Origin: Bradyrhizobium sp. CCH5-F6
GTDB lineage: Bacteria > Pseudomonadota > Alphaproteobacteria > Rhizobiales > Xanthobacteraceae
DNA length: 64,000 nt
Assembly (NCBI RefSeq): GCF_001556045.1
Contig: NZ_LSIC01000200.1
Span: forward strand, 1-64,000
Direction of reading: 5' to 3'
The notes beneath the pieces are model-generated. The model was not told the origin of the DNA. It searched no databases and saw only the letters and a program-made list of their open reading frames with translations. Each line of letters starts with the position of its first letter. Position 1 is the stretch's first letter. The translations under genes were made by a program, and so were the position numbers. This document shows positions 53,668 through 60,998 of the stretch, one piece after another.

Positions 53668-53750
53668 CCTTCGGTGCCGAGCCTCGCGGTAATGATGACC
53701 GCGGTCTTGAGGATCTTCGCCAACGCCAGCCGGATGGTCGGCTGGCCCAG

Positions 53751-54707
53751 CTAGGCCGACCGCACTACTGCACGCATAACGCGGCGGTCTTCGGCCCGGG
53801 GCGCCCACGGGTCCCCCGAGGGATCATCACCGAGGCTCTCTGCAAGGAAGTCGATGAAGAGGCGGAGCCGGCTCGGTACGAAACGCCGGTGCGGGTACAG
53901 GACATGCACGCCGAGGCTGCCCCAGTCGCAGTCCTCCAGGATCGGGACCAGCAGGCCCGCCTCGATGTCCTTGCCGCAGACAAATGACGGAAGCCACGAG
54001 ACGCCAAGCCCCGCAACCGCCGCCTTGCGCAACGTATCGGCGCTGGTCGAGGCGAGCCGGGCGGTCATTCTGACCTTGCCGTGCATCTCACGCCGGCGCC
54101 AAGACCAATCGAGACGAGGTGCGGGCTGCGAGAAGGTCAGCGCGGGCAGGGCCGAGAGCATCTCGGGCGTGTCGGGAACGCCATGTCGGGCCAGGAAGTC
54201 CGCGCTTGCCACGACGCGAAAGTGGGTCGTCGCGAGCTTGCGTCCGATCAGCGCGGTGTCGAGCGACGGTGCGACCCGGATCGCCATGTCGAAGCCTTCT
54301 TGCACGAGATCCACCGGGCGGTTCGTCAGGTCGGCGACGACGGCAATGCCGGGATGCCGCGACATGAAATCGACGAGCAGCGGCGCCAGGTGGTCCTGGC
54401 CGAGCTCGACCGGCGCCGTCACGCGGAGCGTCCCACGCGACTCCCGGTTCTCCGCCCCCACGGTGCCCTCCGCCTCGTCGACGGCTTCGAGGATCGCGAT
54501 CACCTTGTCGAGATAGAGTTGCCCCTCCGGCGTCGGCCGGACCGACCGGGTGGTTCTGTCCAGAAGCCGGGCTCCGGTGCGCGCCTCGAGATGACCGACA
54601 TGCTTGGCCACCATCGCGGCCGACATCGCGCAGGCACGGGCCGCCGCGTTGAAGCCGCCGAGCTCAACCACCCGCACGAAAACACGCATGCTGCTCAGCG
54701 TATCCAT
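53751..54707 (-). CDS. LysR-family transcriptional regulator
   Basis: A 318-residue LysR regulator. The winged helix covers residues 1-60 (SMRVFVRVVELGGFNAAARACAMSAAMVAKHV), and the C-terminal domain is the periplasmic-binding-like effector fold. The wording resembles the large CrgA/AaeR-like subgroup (RPTPEGQLYLDKVIAIL). It is divergent from the YdhR gene, 121 bases away, and probably controls it and the genes behind it; the effector is unknown. Confidence 0.92.
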   Translation of the reverse strand: MDTLSSMRVFVRVVELGGFNAAARACAMSAAMVAKHVGHLEARTGARLLDRTTRSVRPTPEGQLYLDKVIAILEAVDEAEGTVGAENRESRGTLRVTAPVELGQDHLAPLLVDFMSRHPGIAVVADLTNRPVDLVQEGFDMAIRVAPSLDTALIGRKLATTHFRVVASADFLARHGVPDTPEMLSALPALTFSQPAPRLDWSWRRREMHGKVRMTARLASTSADTLRKAAVAGLGVSWLPSFVCGKDIEAGLLVPILEDCDWGSLGVHVLYPHRRFVPSRLRLFIDFLAESLGDDPSGDPWAPRAEDRRVMRAVVRSA

Positions 54708-54828
54708 GGCCTATTCCACACTCCCAGTCAGCATCGATCCTACCAAGCGGTGAATTCTCGCAAGCGTGACGGCGACATAGACCGCTGCGCGCGCCCGACC
54801 GGGCCGTTGCGAACTCAAGAGGTACCAC

Positions 54829-55131
54829 ATGAGGACATTGCTGCAATTCGACTTCGCGTTTGATGGGCCGTGGGGCGAAGATCTTGAAATCGCCTGCCGC
54901 GATCTTGCGGACGACATCGCGGCCCAGCCCGGGCTCATCTGGAAGCTCTGGGGCGAGAACCGCAGCGCGGGCCGCTCGGGGGGCGTCTATCTGTTCGAGA
55001 CGCCGGAAGCTGCCGCTGCCTATGTGATCAAGCATCGGCCGCGTCTCGCCGCCTTTGGCGTGGCCGACCCGGCCATCTCGTCCTTCAGCCTCAATCTGCC
55101 GCTGTCTCGCACGACGCGCGCGCCGCTCTGA
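54829..55131 (+). CDS. YdhR-family putative monooxygenase
   Basis: A 100-residue protein matching the YdhR family, a dimeric alpha/beta barrel (LLQFDFAF, GLIWKLWGEN, GGVYLFETPEAAAAYV). Related cofactor-free enzymes oxidise polyphenols, but YdhR activity is undefined. AGAGGT lies eight bases before the ATG. It is the first gene of a likely three-gene operon controlled by the divergent LysR. Confidence 0.87.
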   Translation: MRTLLQFDFAFDGPWGEDLEIACRDLADDIAAQPGLIWKLWGENRSAGRSGGVYLFETPEAAAAYVIKHRPRLAAFGVADPAISSFSLNLPLSRTTRAPL

Positions 55132-55142
55132 GAGGGTAAGCG

Positions 55143-55430
55143 ATGTACACGACCATTGCCGAAGTCGAGATCGAGGATCTCGCGCGCTTTCTTTCCATCT
55201 TCGCAACGGACGGCCGGAGCAAGCGGGAGGCGCATGGGAGCCTCGGCGCCGAAGTGCTGTTCGCATCGGATGGCTCGGACAGGGTCATCGTCCTGATCGA
55301 CTGGCGGGACGAAGCGGCCTGCGACGCCTTTCGATCCGACGCCTCGGTGCCGGCGACGATGGCCAAAGGCGGCGCCAAGGGCCGCCCGCGGTTCACCCCC
55401 GTCATCAGGGCGGGCCGGTTCGCCGCATGA
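55143..55430 (+). CDS. Small dimeric alpha/beta-barrel protein
   Basis: A 95-residue protein (MYTTIAEVEIEDLARFLSIF) with a ferredoxin-like beta-alpha-beta layout (AEVLFASDGSDRVIVLIDW, DEAACDAFRSD) like antibiotic-biosynthesis monooxygenases. It starts 11 bases after the YdhR gene and overlaps the permease gene by four bases, so two related-fold proteins are produced together. The function is not assignable. Confidence 0.75.
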   Translation: MYTTIAEVEIEDLARFLSIFATDGRSKREAHGSLGAEVLFASDGSDRVIVLIDWRDEAACDAFRSDASVPATMAKGGAKGRPRFTPVIRAGRFAA

Positions 55431-56305
55431 CGCTGGACGCGGCAGCCAGTTCGCCTGCCGCGTGCCTCGCCGGCGGTTGCCTTGCCGCGGATTCTCCCCT
55501 AGACGAGGCCGCAAATCAGCCGCGATCAGAAAAATTGACCATCGTCTCAGGCTTCGCCGACATCTCGCTTCCACAGCTCCTGCTGGTCGCAACGATGGCG
55601 TTGTTTGCTTCGGTCATCGGCGGTCTCGCCGGTTACGGCACCGGCGCCCTGATGCCCTTGGTGCTGGTGCCGCTGGTCGGTGCCGAGCCGGTGGTGCCGA
55701 TCATCGCGATCTCCGCGATCTTCACCAATCTCAGCCGCGCAATCGCTTACCTGCGCTACGCCGATCGTCGCCGCGCGCTGATCGTGCTCGCCTGTGCGGC
55801 GCTCACCACGGCGCTCGGCGCCTACGGCTATACGCGGCTGACCAATGCGGGCGCCGCGCTCGTGATCGGCACCATGCTGATCCTGAGCGTGCCGCTGCGT
55901 CGCATGCTCCGCCGCCGAAGGGTACGGATCGGTGACGCCGGCCTTGCCGCCGGCTCTGTCGGCTACGGCGTCCTGGTCGGCGGCACCTCCGGCTCCGGCG
56001 TGATCCTGCTGTCGCTGCTGATGGCTGCGGGGCTCGAAGGCGCCGCGGTGATCGCGACCGATGCGATGATCTCGCTCGGCACCGGCCTCATCAAGATCTC
56101 GGTGTTCGGCCTCGCCGGCGCGGTGACGGTGCAGGTGCTCGCCTTCGCGCTGCTGATCGGAGCAATTGCGATCCCCGGAGCATTTGTCGCAAAAGCCTTC
56201 GTCGAGCGGATGCCGGTGCACATCCACGCCGCGATCCTCGACGTTGCCGTCGTCACCGGCGGGGTGGTGATGATCTCGGCTGCCGCGCGGCAGCTCGTCG
56301 GGTAG
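55427..56305 (+). CDS. TauE/SafE-family sulfite/organosulfonate permease
   Basis: A 292-residue membrane protein with about eight helices. The family repeat is visible twice, as ASVIGGLAGYGTGALMPLVLV and AGSVGYGVLVGGTSGSGVILL (each quoted in part). TauE/SafE proteins export sulfite, sulfonates or related anions. The ATG at 55427 overlaps the upstream gene as ATGA but gives a 38-residue N-terminal stretch unlike the family; a TTG at 55536 would begin just before the first helix and is a real alternative. Confidence 0.85.
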   Translation: MTLDAAASSPAACLAGGCLAADSPLDEAANQPRSEKLTIVSGFADISLPQLLLVATMALFASVIGGLAGYGTGALMPLVLVPLVGAEPVVPIIAISAIFTNLSRAIAYLRYADRRRALIVLACAALTTALGAYGYTRLTNAGAALVIGTMLILSVPLRRMLRRRRVRIGDAGLAAGSVGYGVLVGGTSGSGVILLSLLMAAGLEGAAVIATDAMISLGTGLIKISVFGLAGAVTVQVLAFALLIGAIAIPGAFVAKAFVERMPVHIHAAILDVAVVTGGVVMISAAARQLVG

Positions 56306-56477
56306 AGGGCGCCGGTTCGGTACGGTCGCGCGAGGATCGGCTCAGTCTCCCTTCCCCATACAGTCGGGTTCGCAAACCGGAATCTCTCTGGGTCTGGGTT
56401 CTTGCCGTGATCATGGCGATTGTTCTCGCGGCCCGGCTTCATCGGTGGTATCCTGTTCCGCCAAGGGAGCTGGCGCC

Positions 56478-56816
56478 ATGCACCAATATGTCGCGCGGGC
56501 AAACATAGATCATTACATCGGTCTTCTGTACCGGCATGATCTCAGTCCCCACGATCGGAGCGTCGTCACGACGTTGCTCGTGGCCGAGGGCGAAAAGCTC
56601 CGTTTCGACGTTGCGGATCTGGAATTTGCCGAGCTCAGGGCTGCGAGTTGCCGCGAAAGGCTGATGCGCTCCAAAGCGGTCCGCGATGCCTGCGTTTTCG
56701 GAACCCCGGAACGGGGGCGCGCGGATAGCGCGTTCATCAACGTCGAGAATGTGCAGACTCAACTTGAAGGTATCTGCCACCGCTTGCGCGCTGGGATGGC
56801 GTCGTCTCGCAAATAG
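56478..56816 (+). CDS. Hypothetical protein
   Basis: A 112-residue soluble protein beginning MHQYVARANIDHYIGLLY. It is predicted mostly helical: HDRSVVTTLLVAEGEKLRF followed by a helix rich in Arg and Glu. It has Cys residues at about 58, 71 and 100 but no zinc motif. AAGGGAGC lies about eight bases before the ATG. The family is unknown; it opens the small-protein-rich stretch. Confidence 0.6.
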   Translation: MHQYVARANIDHYIGLLYRHDLSPHDRSVVTTLLVAEGEKLRFDVADLEFAELRAASCRERLMRSKAVRDACVFGTPERGRADSAFINVENVQTQLEGICHRLRAGMASSRK

Positions 56817-57040
56817 CGCCTGCCTTTTGAGGACACGGTGCGTGTCGTCGGGATCCGGAGCGGGTTCTTGAGCCCGCGCAAATAGCGGGAACATGTCCTG
56901 CCAAGCGCCAAAATTGGCGCCGCTCGTTCACCGGAAGCGAGGACGCGTCGCAATCGACGATCGGCCAACATTGGCCTCGCTAGTTCGCGAGAGGAGTGGT
57001 ACACCGCCGGCATCACCGCGCGCTACGTGGCTGTTATCGG

Positions 57041-57083
57041 TGACTGAGAGCTTTGCGTGCTCCCGCCTTAACCCTGGTGAAGG
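57041..57083 (+). promoter_or_regulatory. Leader element shared by two small-protein genes, copy 1
   Basis: TGACTGAGAGC (57041-57051), seven bases, GCTCCCGCCT (57059-57068), seven bases, then GGTGAAGG (57076-57083) precede the ATG at 57091. The first two blocks recur exactly before the gene at 58414. The blocks could pair as GAGAGC/GCTCCC with one mismatch. Confidence 0.5.
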
Positions 57084-57090
57084 CGGTCAG

Positions 57091-57192
57091 ATGTCAGGTC
57101 CCGACAGATTCGACGTTCGTGAGTGGCTCGTACCACCCTTGTTGGTACCGATCTTCCTCGCACTGCTGATCGCGGTCGTCGCTGTTCTATGA
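57091..57192 (+). CDS. 33-residue single-helix membrane peptide
   Basis: Encodes 33 residues: a short polar head (MSGPDRFDVREW) and one hydrophobic helix (PPLLVPIFLALLIAVVAVL in the remainder). GGTGAAGG stands eight bases before the ATG, a good ribosome site, and the leader is duplicated before another small gene. The amphipathic head plus helix is typical of small membrane proteins that modulate larger complexes. No family is recognised; it could be missed by most gene callers. Confidence 0.5.
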   Translation: MSGPDRFDVREWLVPPLLVPIFLALLIAVVAVL

Positions 57193-57273
57193 AGTAGGCC
57201 GTTCATCCCCATGCGCCAAAGAGGCTCGCGCGGGCGCTGTTGCAGCCGACGCGAGCCGGGACAGGAGCCGACA

Positions 57274-57468
57274 TTGGCAAATACGGCAATCATCAGGGAT
57301 GCCTACGGCGTTCCCGCAATTTTCGTTGGTTCGAAAACGGGGCGGGACGACGCTCCCTTTGTCTTCGTGAGGGTCGGAGACGAGGAGCGCCGGATGCGTT
57401 GGTCCGAATGGGATGCCCTTCCGGCCTGGACCGGCGAGCGTCCCACCTGGGCGAGCAAGACCAGATAG
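57274..57468 (+). CDS. Small hypothetical protein with TTG start
   Basis: A 64-residue protein read from TTG at 57274 (LANTAIIRDAYGVPAIFVG). AGGAG lies five bases upstream, so this start is preferred over the ATG at 57211, which would add an Arg/Cys-rich segment. Its end is Trp-rich (MRWSEWDALPAWTGERPTW). It is beta-rich and soluble. The next gene starts three bases after its stop, so the two are probably one transcript. Function unknown. Confidence 0.55.
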   Translation: MANTAIIRDAYGVPAIFVGSKTGRDDAPFVFVRVGDEERRMRWSEWDALPAWTGERPTWASKTR

Positions 57469-57470
57469 CG

Positions 57471-57755
57471 ATGGAGTCTTCCAGCATGGTGGTTCGAACA
57501 GGCACATGGACCGCGGCGCTTTTGCTGGCATCGGCACTGGGCGCATCCACGCCAGCAGCTTTTGCCGCGGAGCCGAACTGCCGTTCGATCGAAAGCGCCA
57601 ACGCGCGCCTCTCCTGTTACGATGCGGCATTCCCTCCGAGAACAGGGAAGCCTGCCGAAGCCAGCATGGACCTGTCGTCACGCGACAAGGATCCATTTCT
57701 CGCGGAAGAAACCCGGACCGCCGCAAAGCTGAAGAATATTTGCCGCGGTTGCTGA
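57471..57755 (+). CDS. Small secreted protein with paired cysteines
   Basis: A 94-residue protein with a signal peptide (WTAALLLASALGASTPAAFAA, cleavage near residue 32). The mature part begins EPNCRSIESANARLSCYDAAF, a C-x10-C pattern seen in small rhizobial exported proteins (RLACYD-type), and ends KLKNICRGC with two more cysteines, so two disulfides are likely. It is coupled to the upstream gene. Function unknown. Confidence 0.62.
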   Translation: MESSSMVVRTGTWTAALLLASALGASTPAAFAAEPNCRSIESANARLSCYDAAFPPRTGKPAEASMDLSSRDKDPFLAEETRTAAKLKNICRGC

Positions 57756-57814
57756 GTGACACCGACCGCGGCGTGCTCCTGAACGTCGTGCTCCACAGTT
57801 CAGAGGGCCATCCA

Positions 57815-58021
57815 ATGACGAAAGAAAATGCGAAAGGTGGCCGAGTGGTCCGACAACGAACGCGTGCCATTCACCTGGCCGGGCCGGTATTGGATGACAG
57901 GGCCGACAGTTCCGCGAGTTCCAGGGACCAATCGACGAGAAAACGGCGCCTGCTTGATGGGCCGAAGGAATTCAGGACAGTCCGCGTCGATCGCTCGAAG
58001 ACGTCAGGCGATGACGATTGA
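57815..58021 (+). CDS. Doubtful small basic protein
   Basis: A 68-residue frame, MTKENAKGGRVVRQRTRAIH onward, strongly basic and probably disordered, ending SGDDD. AGAGGG lies about nine bases before the ATG, which is the main support. A competing frame (57828-58052) is open over the same bases, so this may be non-coding. I see no homology and keep it only as a possibility. Confidence 0.25.
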   Translation: MTKENAKGGRVVRQRTRAIHLAGPVLDDRADSSASSRDQSTRKRRLLDGPKEFRTVRVDRSKTSGDDD

Positions 58022-58135
58022 TCCAGCGAGCGACAAATCTTGTCTCGCCTGAGCCCGATGTGATGAACTTCACCACGCCGCGCCGCGACTAATCCTTATC
58101 GGGATTTTACTCTCACCCTCCCGGGGCTGGTAACC

Positions 58136-58172
58136 CGCCGCCTGCGCTTCATTTCAAGCGGGCGGCGTTTTT
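58136..58172 (+). terminator. Strong rho-independent terminator without an obvious upstream gene
   Basis: CGCCGCC (58136-58142) pairs with GGCGGCG (58161-58167), with inner GCTT/AAGC pairing, followed by TTTTT (58168-58172). The nearest possible gene ends 115 bases upstream, so it may end a small RNA or a longer transcript. Confidence 0.75.
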
Positions 58173-58362
58173 GCGCGTGGCAGCCGAGCAGCCGTGACCC
58201 TTTGCGAATGTCCGACGAAATCGAAGACGTCCGAAGGGCGACCGGATATGTGCGCCGACGGCAACCAGCGTTTTTTCGTCATTTGCATCAGGTTCCGCCC
58301 TCGTAGGTCTGTCCGGTAACGGACATGGCTGCTATCATGTGCCGGCACATCGCACCCGTCGA

Positions 58363-58404
58363 TGACTGAGAGCGCGACGGCTCCCGCCTGATCACAAGGT
58401 GAGG
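58363..58404 (+). promoter_or_regulatory. Leader element shared by two small-protein genes, copy 2
   Basis: TGACTGAGAGC (58363-58373), six bases, GCTCCCGCCT (58380-58389), eight bases, GGTGAGG (58398-58404). The two long blocks are identical to those at 57041 and 57059. It ends at the ribosome site of the zinc-ribbon gene at 58414. Confidence 0.5.
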
Positions 58405-58413
58405 TAATGGCAG

Positions 58414-58593
58414 ATGACCGAAGCAGACAGGTCGGATGCGCCTCGGGCAAATGGCCCACATTGTCCCTCTTGCTTCCTGCCACTCGGGGAGCGGGCAGTC
58501 TTTGCGCTATTCGATGCGAATACAGACCGAAACGTTCGCCTATTCCAATGTAAGAACTGTCGCAAGCACGTTTGGGACGACGAGGCAGCTTGA
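58414..58593 (+). CDS. 59-residue zinc-ribbon protein
   Basis: A 59-residue protein, MTEADRSDAPRANGPHCPSC at its start. Two CxxC knuckles, CPSC (residues 17-20) and CKNC (46-49), are separated by 25 residues with a strand pattern (RAVFALFDAN, VRLFQCKNCRKHVW), a classic single zinc ribbon. The ribosome site is GGTGAGG. An overlapping ATG at 58407 is out of frame. Zinc ribbons this small may bind nucleic acid or a protein partner. A similar but not closely matching protein is encoded at 60634-60810. Confidence 0.65.
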   Translation: MTEADRSDAPRANGPHCPSCFLPLGERAVFALFDANTDRNVRLFQCKNCRKHVWDDEAA

Positions 58594-58906
58594 GATTGCT
58601 CGAGTTCGTATTGCAGACGCGCCAGTCGGCAGTGCCGTTTTATGAGGAATTTGTGGATGCGACATTGGCTGGAGACGGGGCGTGAAGCTGCTGGCGAACG
58701 AGCTACGATCGAGGCCCGGCTTGTAGCTATAAACAAAGTCCTCGAGGCGTTGCAGCAGGTGAAGATCGCCGCAACGGAATGGCAGATTGAAGTGAGTCCG
58801 CCGCACGGCGGAGTCACTGCCCGAGTTTGCCTTCCGCGCGTTCGACGAGCTTCAGATCGTTGGCGGCGTCGCAGAGTGTGAAGACGGTCAGGCTGGATTG
58901 GCCTGA
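58590..58906 (+). pseudogene. Possible frame-broken small gene
   Basis: Three consecutive frames each give protein-like sequence: 58590-58682 (LEFVLQTRQSAVPFYEEFVD), about 58683-58812 (ATIEARLVAINKVLEALQQV), then 58811-58906 (PEFAFRAFDELQIVGGVAEC, ending in TGA). Joined by two single-base shifts they would make one protein of about 100 residues directly after the zinc-ribbon gene (TTGA overlap). This is my inference; no homologue was checked. Confidence 0.3.
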
Positions 58907-59399
58907 TCACATTACGAACGCATGTCTTGCGAGACGCAGGTCAAAGGCCGGTTTCTTCATCATTGAGGCCGCGATCGGCCCCAACGCTCAGGGGCTGGGG
59001 ACAAGCGCTGGGGCCGTCGCGCGGCTGAGCGGCTACCAGCCGCGCATGCAGTCGAAACGAAGTTTGGGGTTTTGTCTGTTCGGTCCCGAACATGCTGATC
59101 GCATCTCTTGAGTTATCCGATTTCAGACGCCTGCCTTTCGGCACTGGCCTTGGTTGGTGAAACCAAACACGATTGGTGTCACCACGGGCCTTATGCCCTG
59201 CACCGGTCATAGATGCCCAGGATCGCAAGGGACCCACCATGACCGAGCGACTTCGATTGCGCGGAAGCCATCAGACCTTGATCTGATATTTCGATACGTT
59301 GCGCACTATATTAGCTTCTTGCCGCGAGGAGCGTGCTCTCGGAACGTAGATGTAACCCCCTCGCGGAAGTCGGCCCGACCGATCGGGCGGAATGCTGCG
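58907..59399. other. Non-coding stretch upstream of the Crp/Fnr gene
   Basis: About 490 bases in which no frame has convincing coding character. There are open frames on both strands but none with a ribosome site and plausible composition. A very short frame (ATG at 59239, 15 codons) and AT-rich sequence around 59280-59320 may belong to the promoter of the Crp/Fnr gene. Confidence 0.5.
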
Positions 59400-60152
59400 A
59401 TGTTGCAATCCGGGTTCGCTCACCCCAACGAGCTTCTGTCCTCCTTGCCAGCCGACCAGCTCGACCGGCTTCTGCCCTATATGATGCCGGAGGTCATACC
59501 CCAGGGTACGGTGCTGATGGAGGCGGGTGACGAAGTCGACTTCGTCTACTTCCCCCACAGTGGCATGGTCTCCTTGCTCGACGTTCTGGCGGATGGCCGG
59601 GCCATTGAAACCGAAACCGTGGGACGGGAGGGGGCATTGGGCGCCATGGCGGGGCTAGGGTCGCCCATTTCGCTGGCGCGAGTCATCGTGCAGGTGCGCA
59701 TTGAGACCAGCAAGATACCCGTCAAGCGCTTTCAACAAATCGCGGGTGACAGCGAAGCTATTCGGGCACTCTGTATTCATCACAACGATGTGCTTCTGTC
59801 CAAGGCCAGGGTAACCGCTGCCTGCAATGCAGTGCACGAAATCGAAGCGCGCTTTTGCCGTTGGATCCTGCAAACCGTCGATCACGACGGCGGCGATGTT
59901 GCGGAACTGACGCAAGAGTTCCTCGCCGAGATGCTCGGCGTGCGTCGATCATCAGTCACGGAAGTTGCCGGGAAGGTGCAGCGAACGGGAGCAATCGTCT
60001 ATTCCCGAGGAACGATAAGGATAAAGGACCGATCGAAACTGGAGGCGATGTCCTGCGATTGTTATACGCGGCAGAAGGAGCACGGCTTGATATTGGCCCG
60101 GTCCTACATCGCGCGCCAAAAGGCGCACGGGGCGGCCAGTGCACGGCTCTAG
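59400..60152 (+). CDS. Crp/Fnr-family transcriptional regulator
   Basis: A 250-residue regulator. A cyclic-nucleotide-binding-like beta roll (about 25-140; VLMEAGDEVDFVYFPHSGMVSLL) is followed by a dimer helix and a C-terminal winged helix (LTQEFLAEMLGVRRSSVTEVAGKVQ, about 175-200). The FNR cysteine cluster at the N-terminus is absent, and the cAMP-contact RS pair of CRP is not evident, so the signal is unknown. It resembles the many orphan Crp-like proteins of Bradyrhizobium. The start at 59400 is inferred from the domain boundary; the frame is open to 59154. Confidence 0.88.
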   Translation: MLQSGFAHPNELLSSLPADQLDRLLPYMMPEVIPQGTVLMEAGDEVDFVYFPHSGMVSLLDVLADGRAIETETVGREGALGAMAGLGSPISLARVIVQVRIETSKIPVKRFQQIAGDSEAIRALCIHHNDVLLSKARVTAACNAVHEIEARFCRWILQTVDHDGGDVAELTQEFLAEMLGVRRSSVTEVAGKVQRTGAIVYSRGTIRIKDRSKLEAMSCDCYTRQKEHGLILARSYIARQKAHGAASARL

Positions 60153-60184
60153 GTTACCTGCAGTTCGACGGCAACGCACCCGGT

Positions 60185-60388
60185 TCAACCTCTTGTCTCG
60201 TCGGCATCCGAGACGATTGGTATTCGGTCTTCGAGCTCCTCGTCGAGTTGGCGAGCTCGCTGCTCTATGGCATCGGCGATTGCGAGAAGAGCCTTCTTCT
60301 TGCGAGAATCGGCGGTCGCGGCAGCCAATTGACGAGTGCGGAGGATCTTGCCCTGAATCGCTGCAAGCGCGGTAATATTATCGCTCAT
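60185..60388 (-). CDS. Small helical hypothetical protein
   Basis: A 67-residue protein, MSDNITALAAIQGKILRTRQ at its start, predicted as a helical hairpin or coiled coil (KKKALLAIADAIEQRARQLDEELED). GAGGAAAGG lies about 10 bases before the ATG at 60388; a TTG at 60430 would add 14 residues. It is convergent with the Crp/Fnr gene. No family or function is recognised. Confidence 0.55.
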   Translation of the reverse strand: MSDNITALAAIQGKILRTRQLAAATADSRKKKALLAIADAIEQRARQLDEELEDRIPIVSDADETRG

Positions 60389-60633
60389 GGCATTGCTGCC
60401 TTTCCTCAAGCTTTGAAAAGCGTTGGACAATATGGCCGTTTGATTGGAAGCGAATTGGTCCTTGGCGCTCGTAATCGCGAGCGTCGCTCGATCTTAAAAA
60501 AAGCCGTTCTCCGATTTCACTTGTGGGCATGGATGCAATGATCCGCTCAAGGCCCTTTCCGCCTTGTTCAGTCAGCAGCTCAACTGAGGCTACGTTCAGA
60601 AGCCGGTTCGACCTGTAGGGATCGCCGGCCGTT

Positions 60634-60810
60634 TCATCGCGAAATCTCCGACGATACCGTAATCACTTGATCGCATTTATTGCATTCAAACGAGCGAAGG
60701 TTGAGTCCTCTCGGGCCGGTCGTAATTCCAACAAGGCTGGCCAGGTCATGGCACTTCGGGCAGCGCGGAGGATCGATACGAGCGTGATGCAGACCGGGGT
60801 TTTCTGGCAT
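60634..60810 (-). CDS. 58-residue zinc-ribbon protein
   Basis: A 58-residue protein starting MPENPGLHHARIDPPRCPKC. The CxxC knuckles are CPKC (17-20) and CNKC (43-46), with 22 residues between, as in a zinc ribbon, and it ends DQVITVSSEISR. The CxxC placement at residue 17 is identical to the protein at 58414. The longer frame upstream (to 61155) crosses insertion-sequence debris, so the ATG at 60808-60810 is chosen. It lies next to the broken IS3 element. Confidence 0.6.
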   Translation of the reverse strand: MPENPGLHHARIDPPRCPKCHDLASLVGITTGPRGLNLRSFECNKCDQVITVSSEISR

Positions 60811-60998
60811 GTGCTTGGTCCTGCGGTCAGGCGGGAGCACAACACTCTCTGTCACCGTTAGGGGCCTGATGAAGGACGGTGATGCCAGCCTTATAGCACA
60901 AATGTCCGGTATCCGACACAGGAACCGCGCGGTGAGAGAGCTGGTCCCGTTTTGTCTGAACAGATTTTCCGCGTCGATGAGTGGAGCCTCTGCCAAGG

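Larger units (their letters stand above)
57756..58413. other. Sparsely coding stretch before the zinc-ribbon gene
   Basis: About 660 bases without a convincing conserved gene. It contains a low-confidence small frame (57815-58021), an isolated strong terminator (58136-58172), a GTCCG/CGGAC hairpin near 58308-58321, a perfect 14-base palindrome ATGTGCC/GGCACAT (58337-58350), and copy 2 of the leader element at 58363-58404. Confidence 0.6.

Noticed and set aside
57836..57870. GGTGGCCGAGTGGTC looks like the D-arm of a serine or leucine tRNA.
   Set aside because: No matching anticodon stem, variable arm or TTCGAATCC-type T-arm follows at the right distance, and the acceptor stem cannot be formed.
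58642..58881. A 79-codon frame as an intact gene.
   Set aside because: Only its middle part looks protein-like; the ends are Arg-rich and better explained by neighbouring frames, so it was treated as part of a possible broken gene.
59277..59300. TTGATCTGAT sequence as an FNR/FixK box before the Crp/Fnr gene.
   Set aside because: The right half (ATCAA) is absent at the required four-base spacing.
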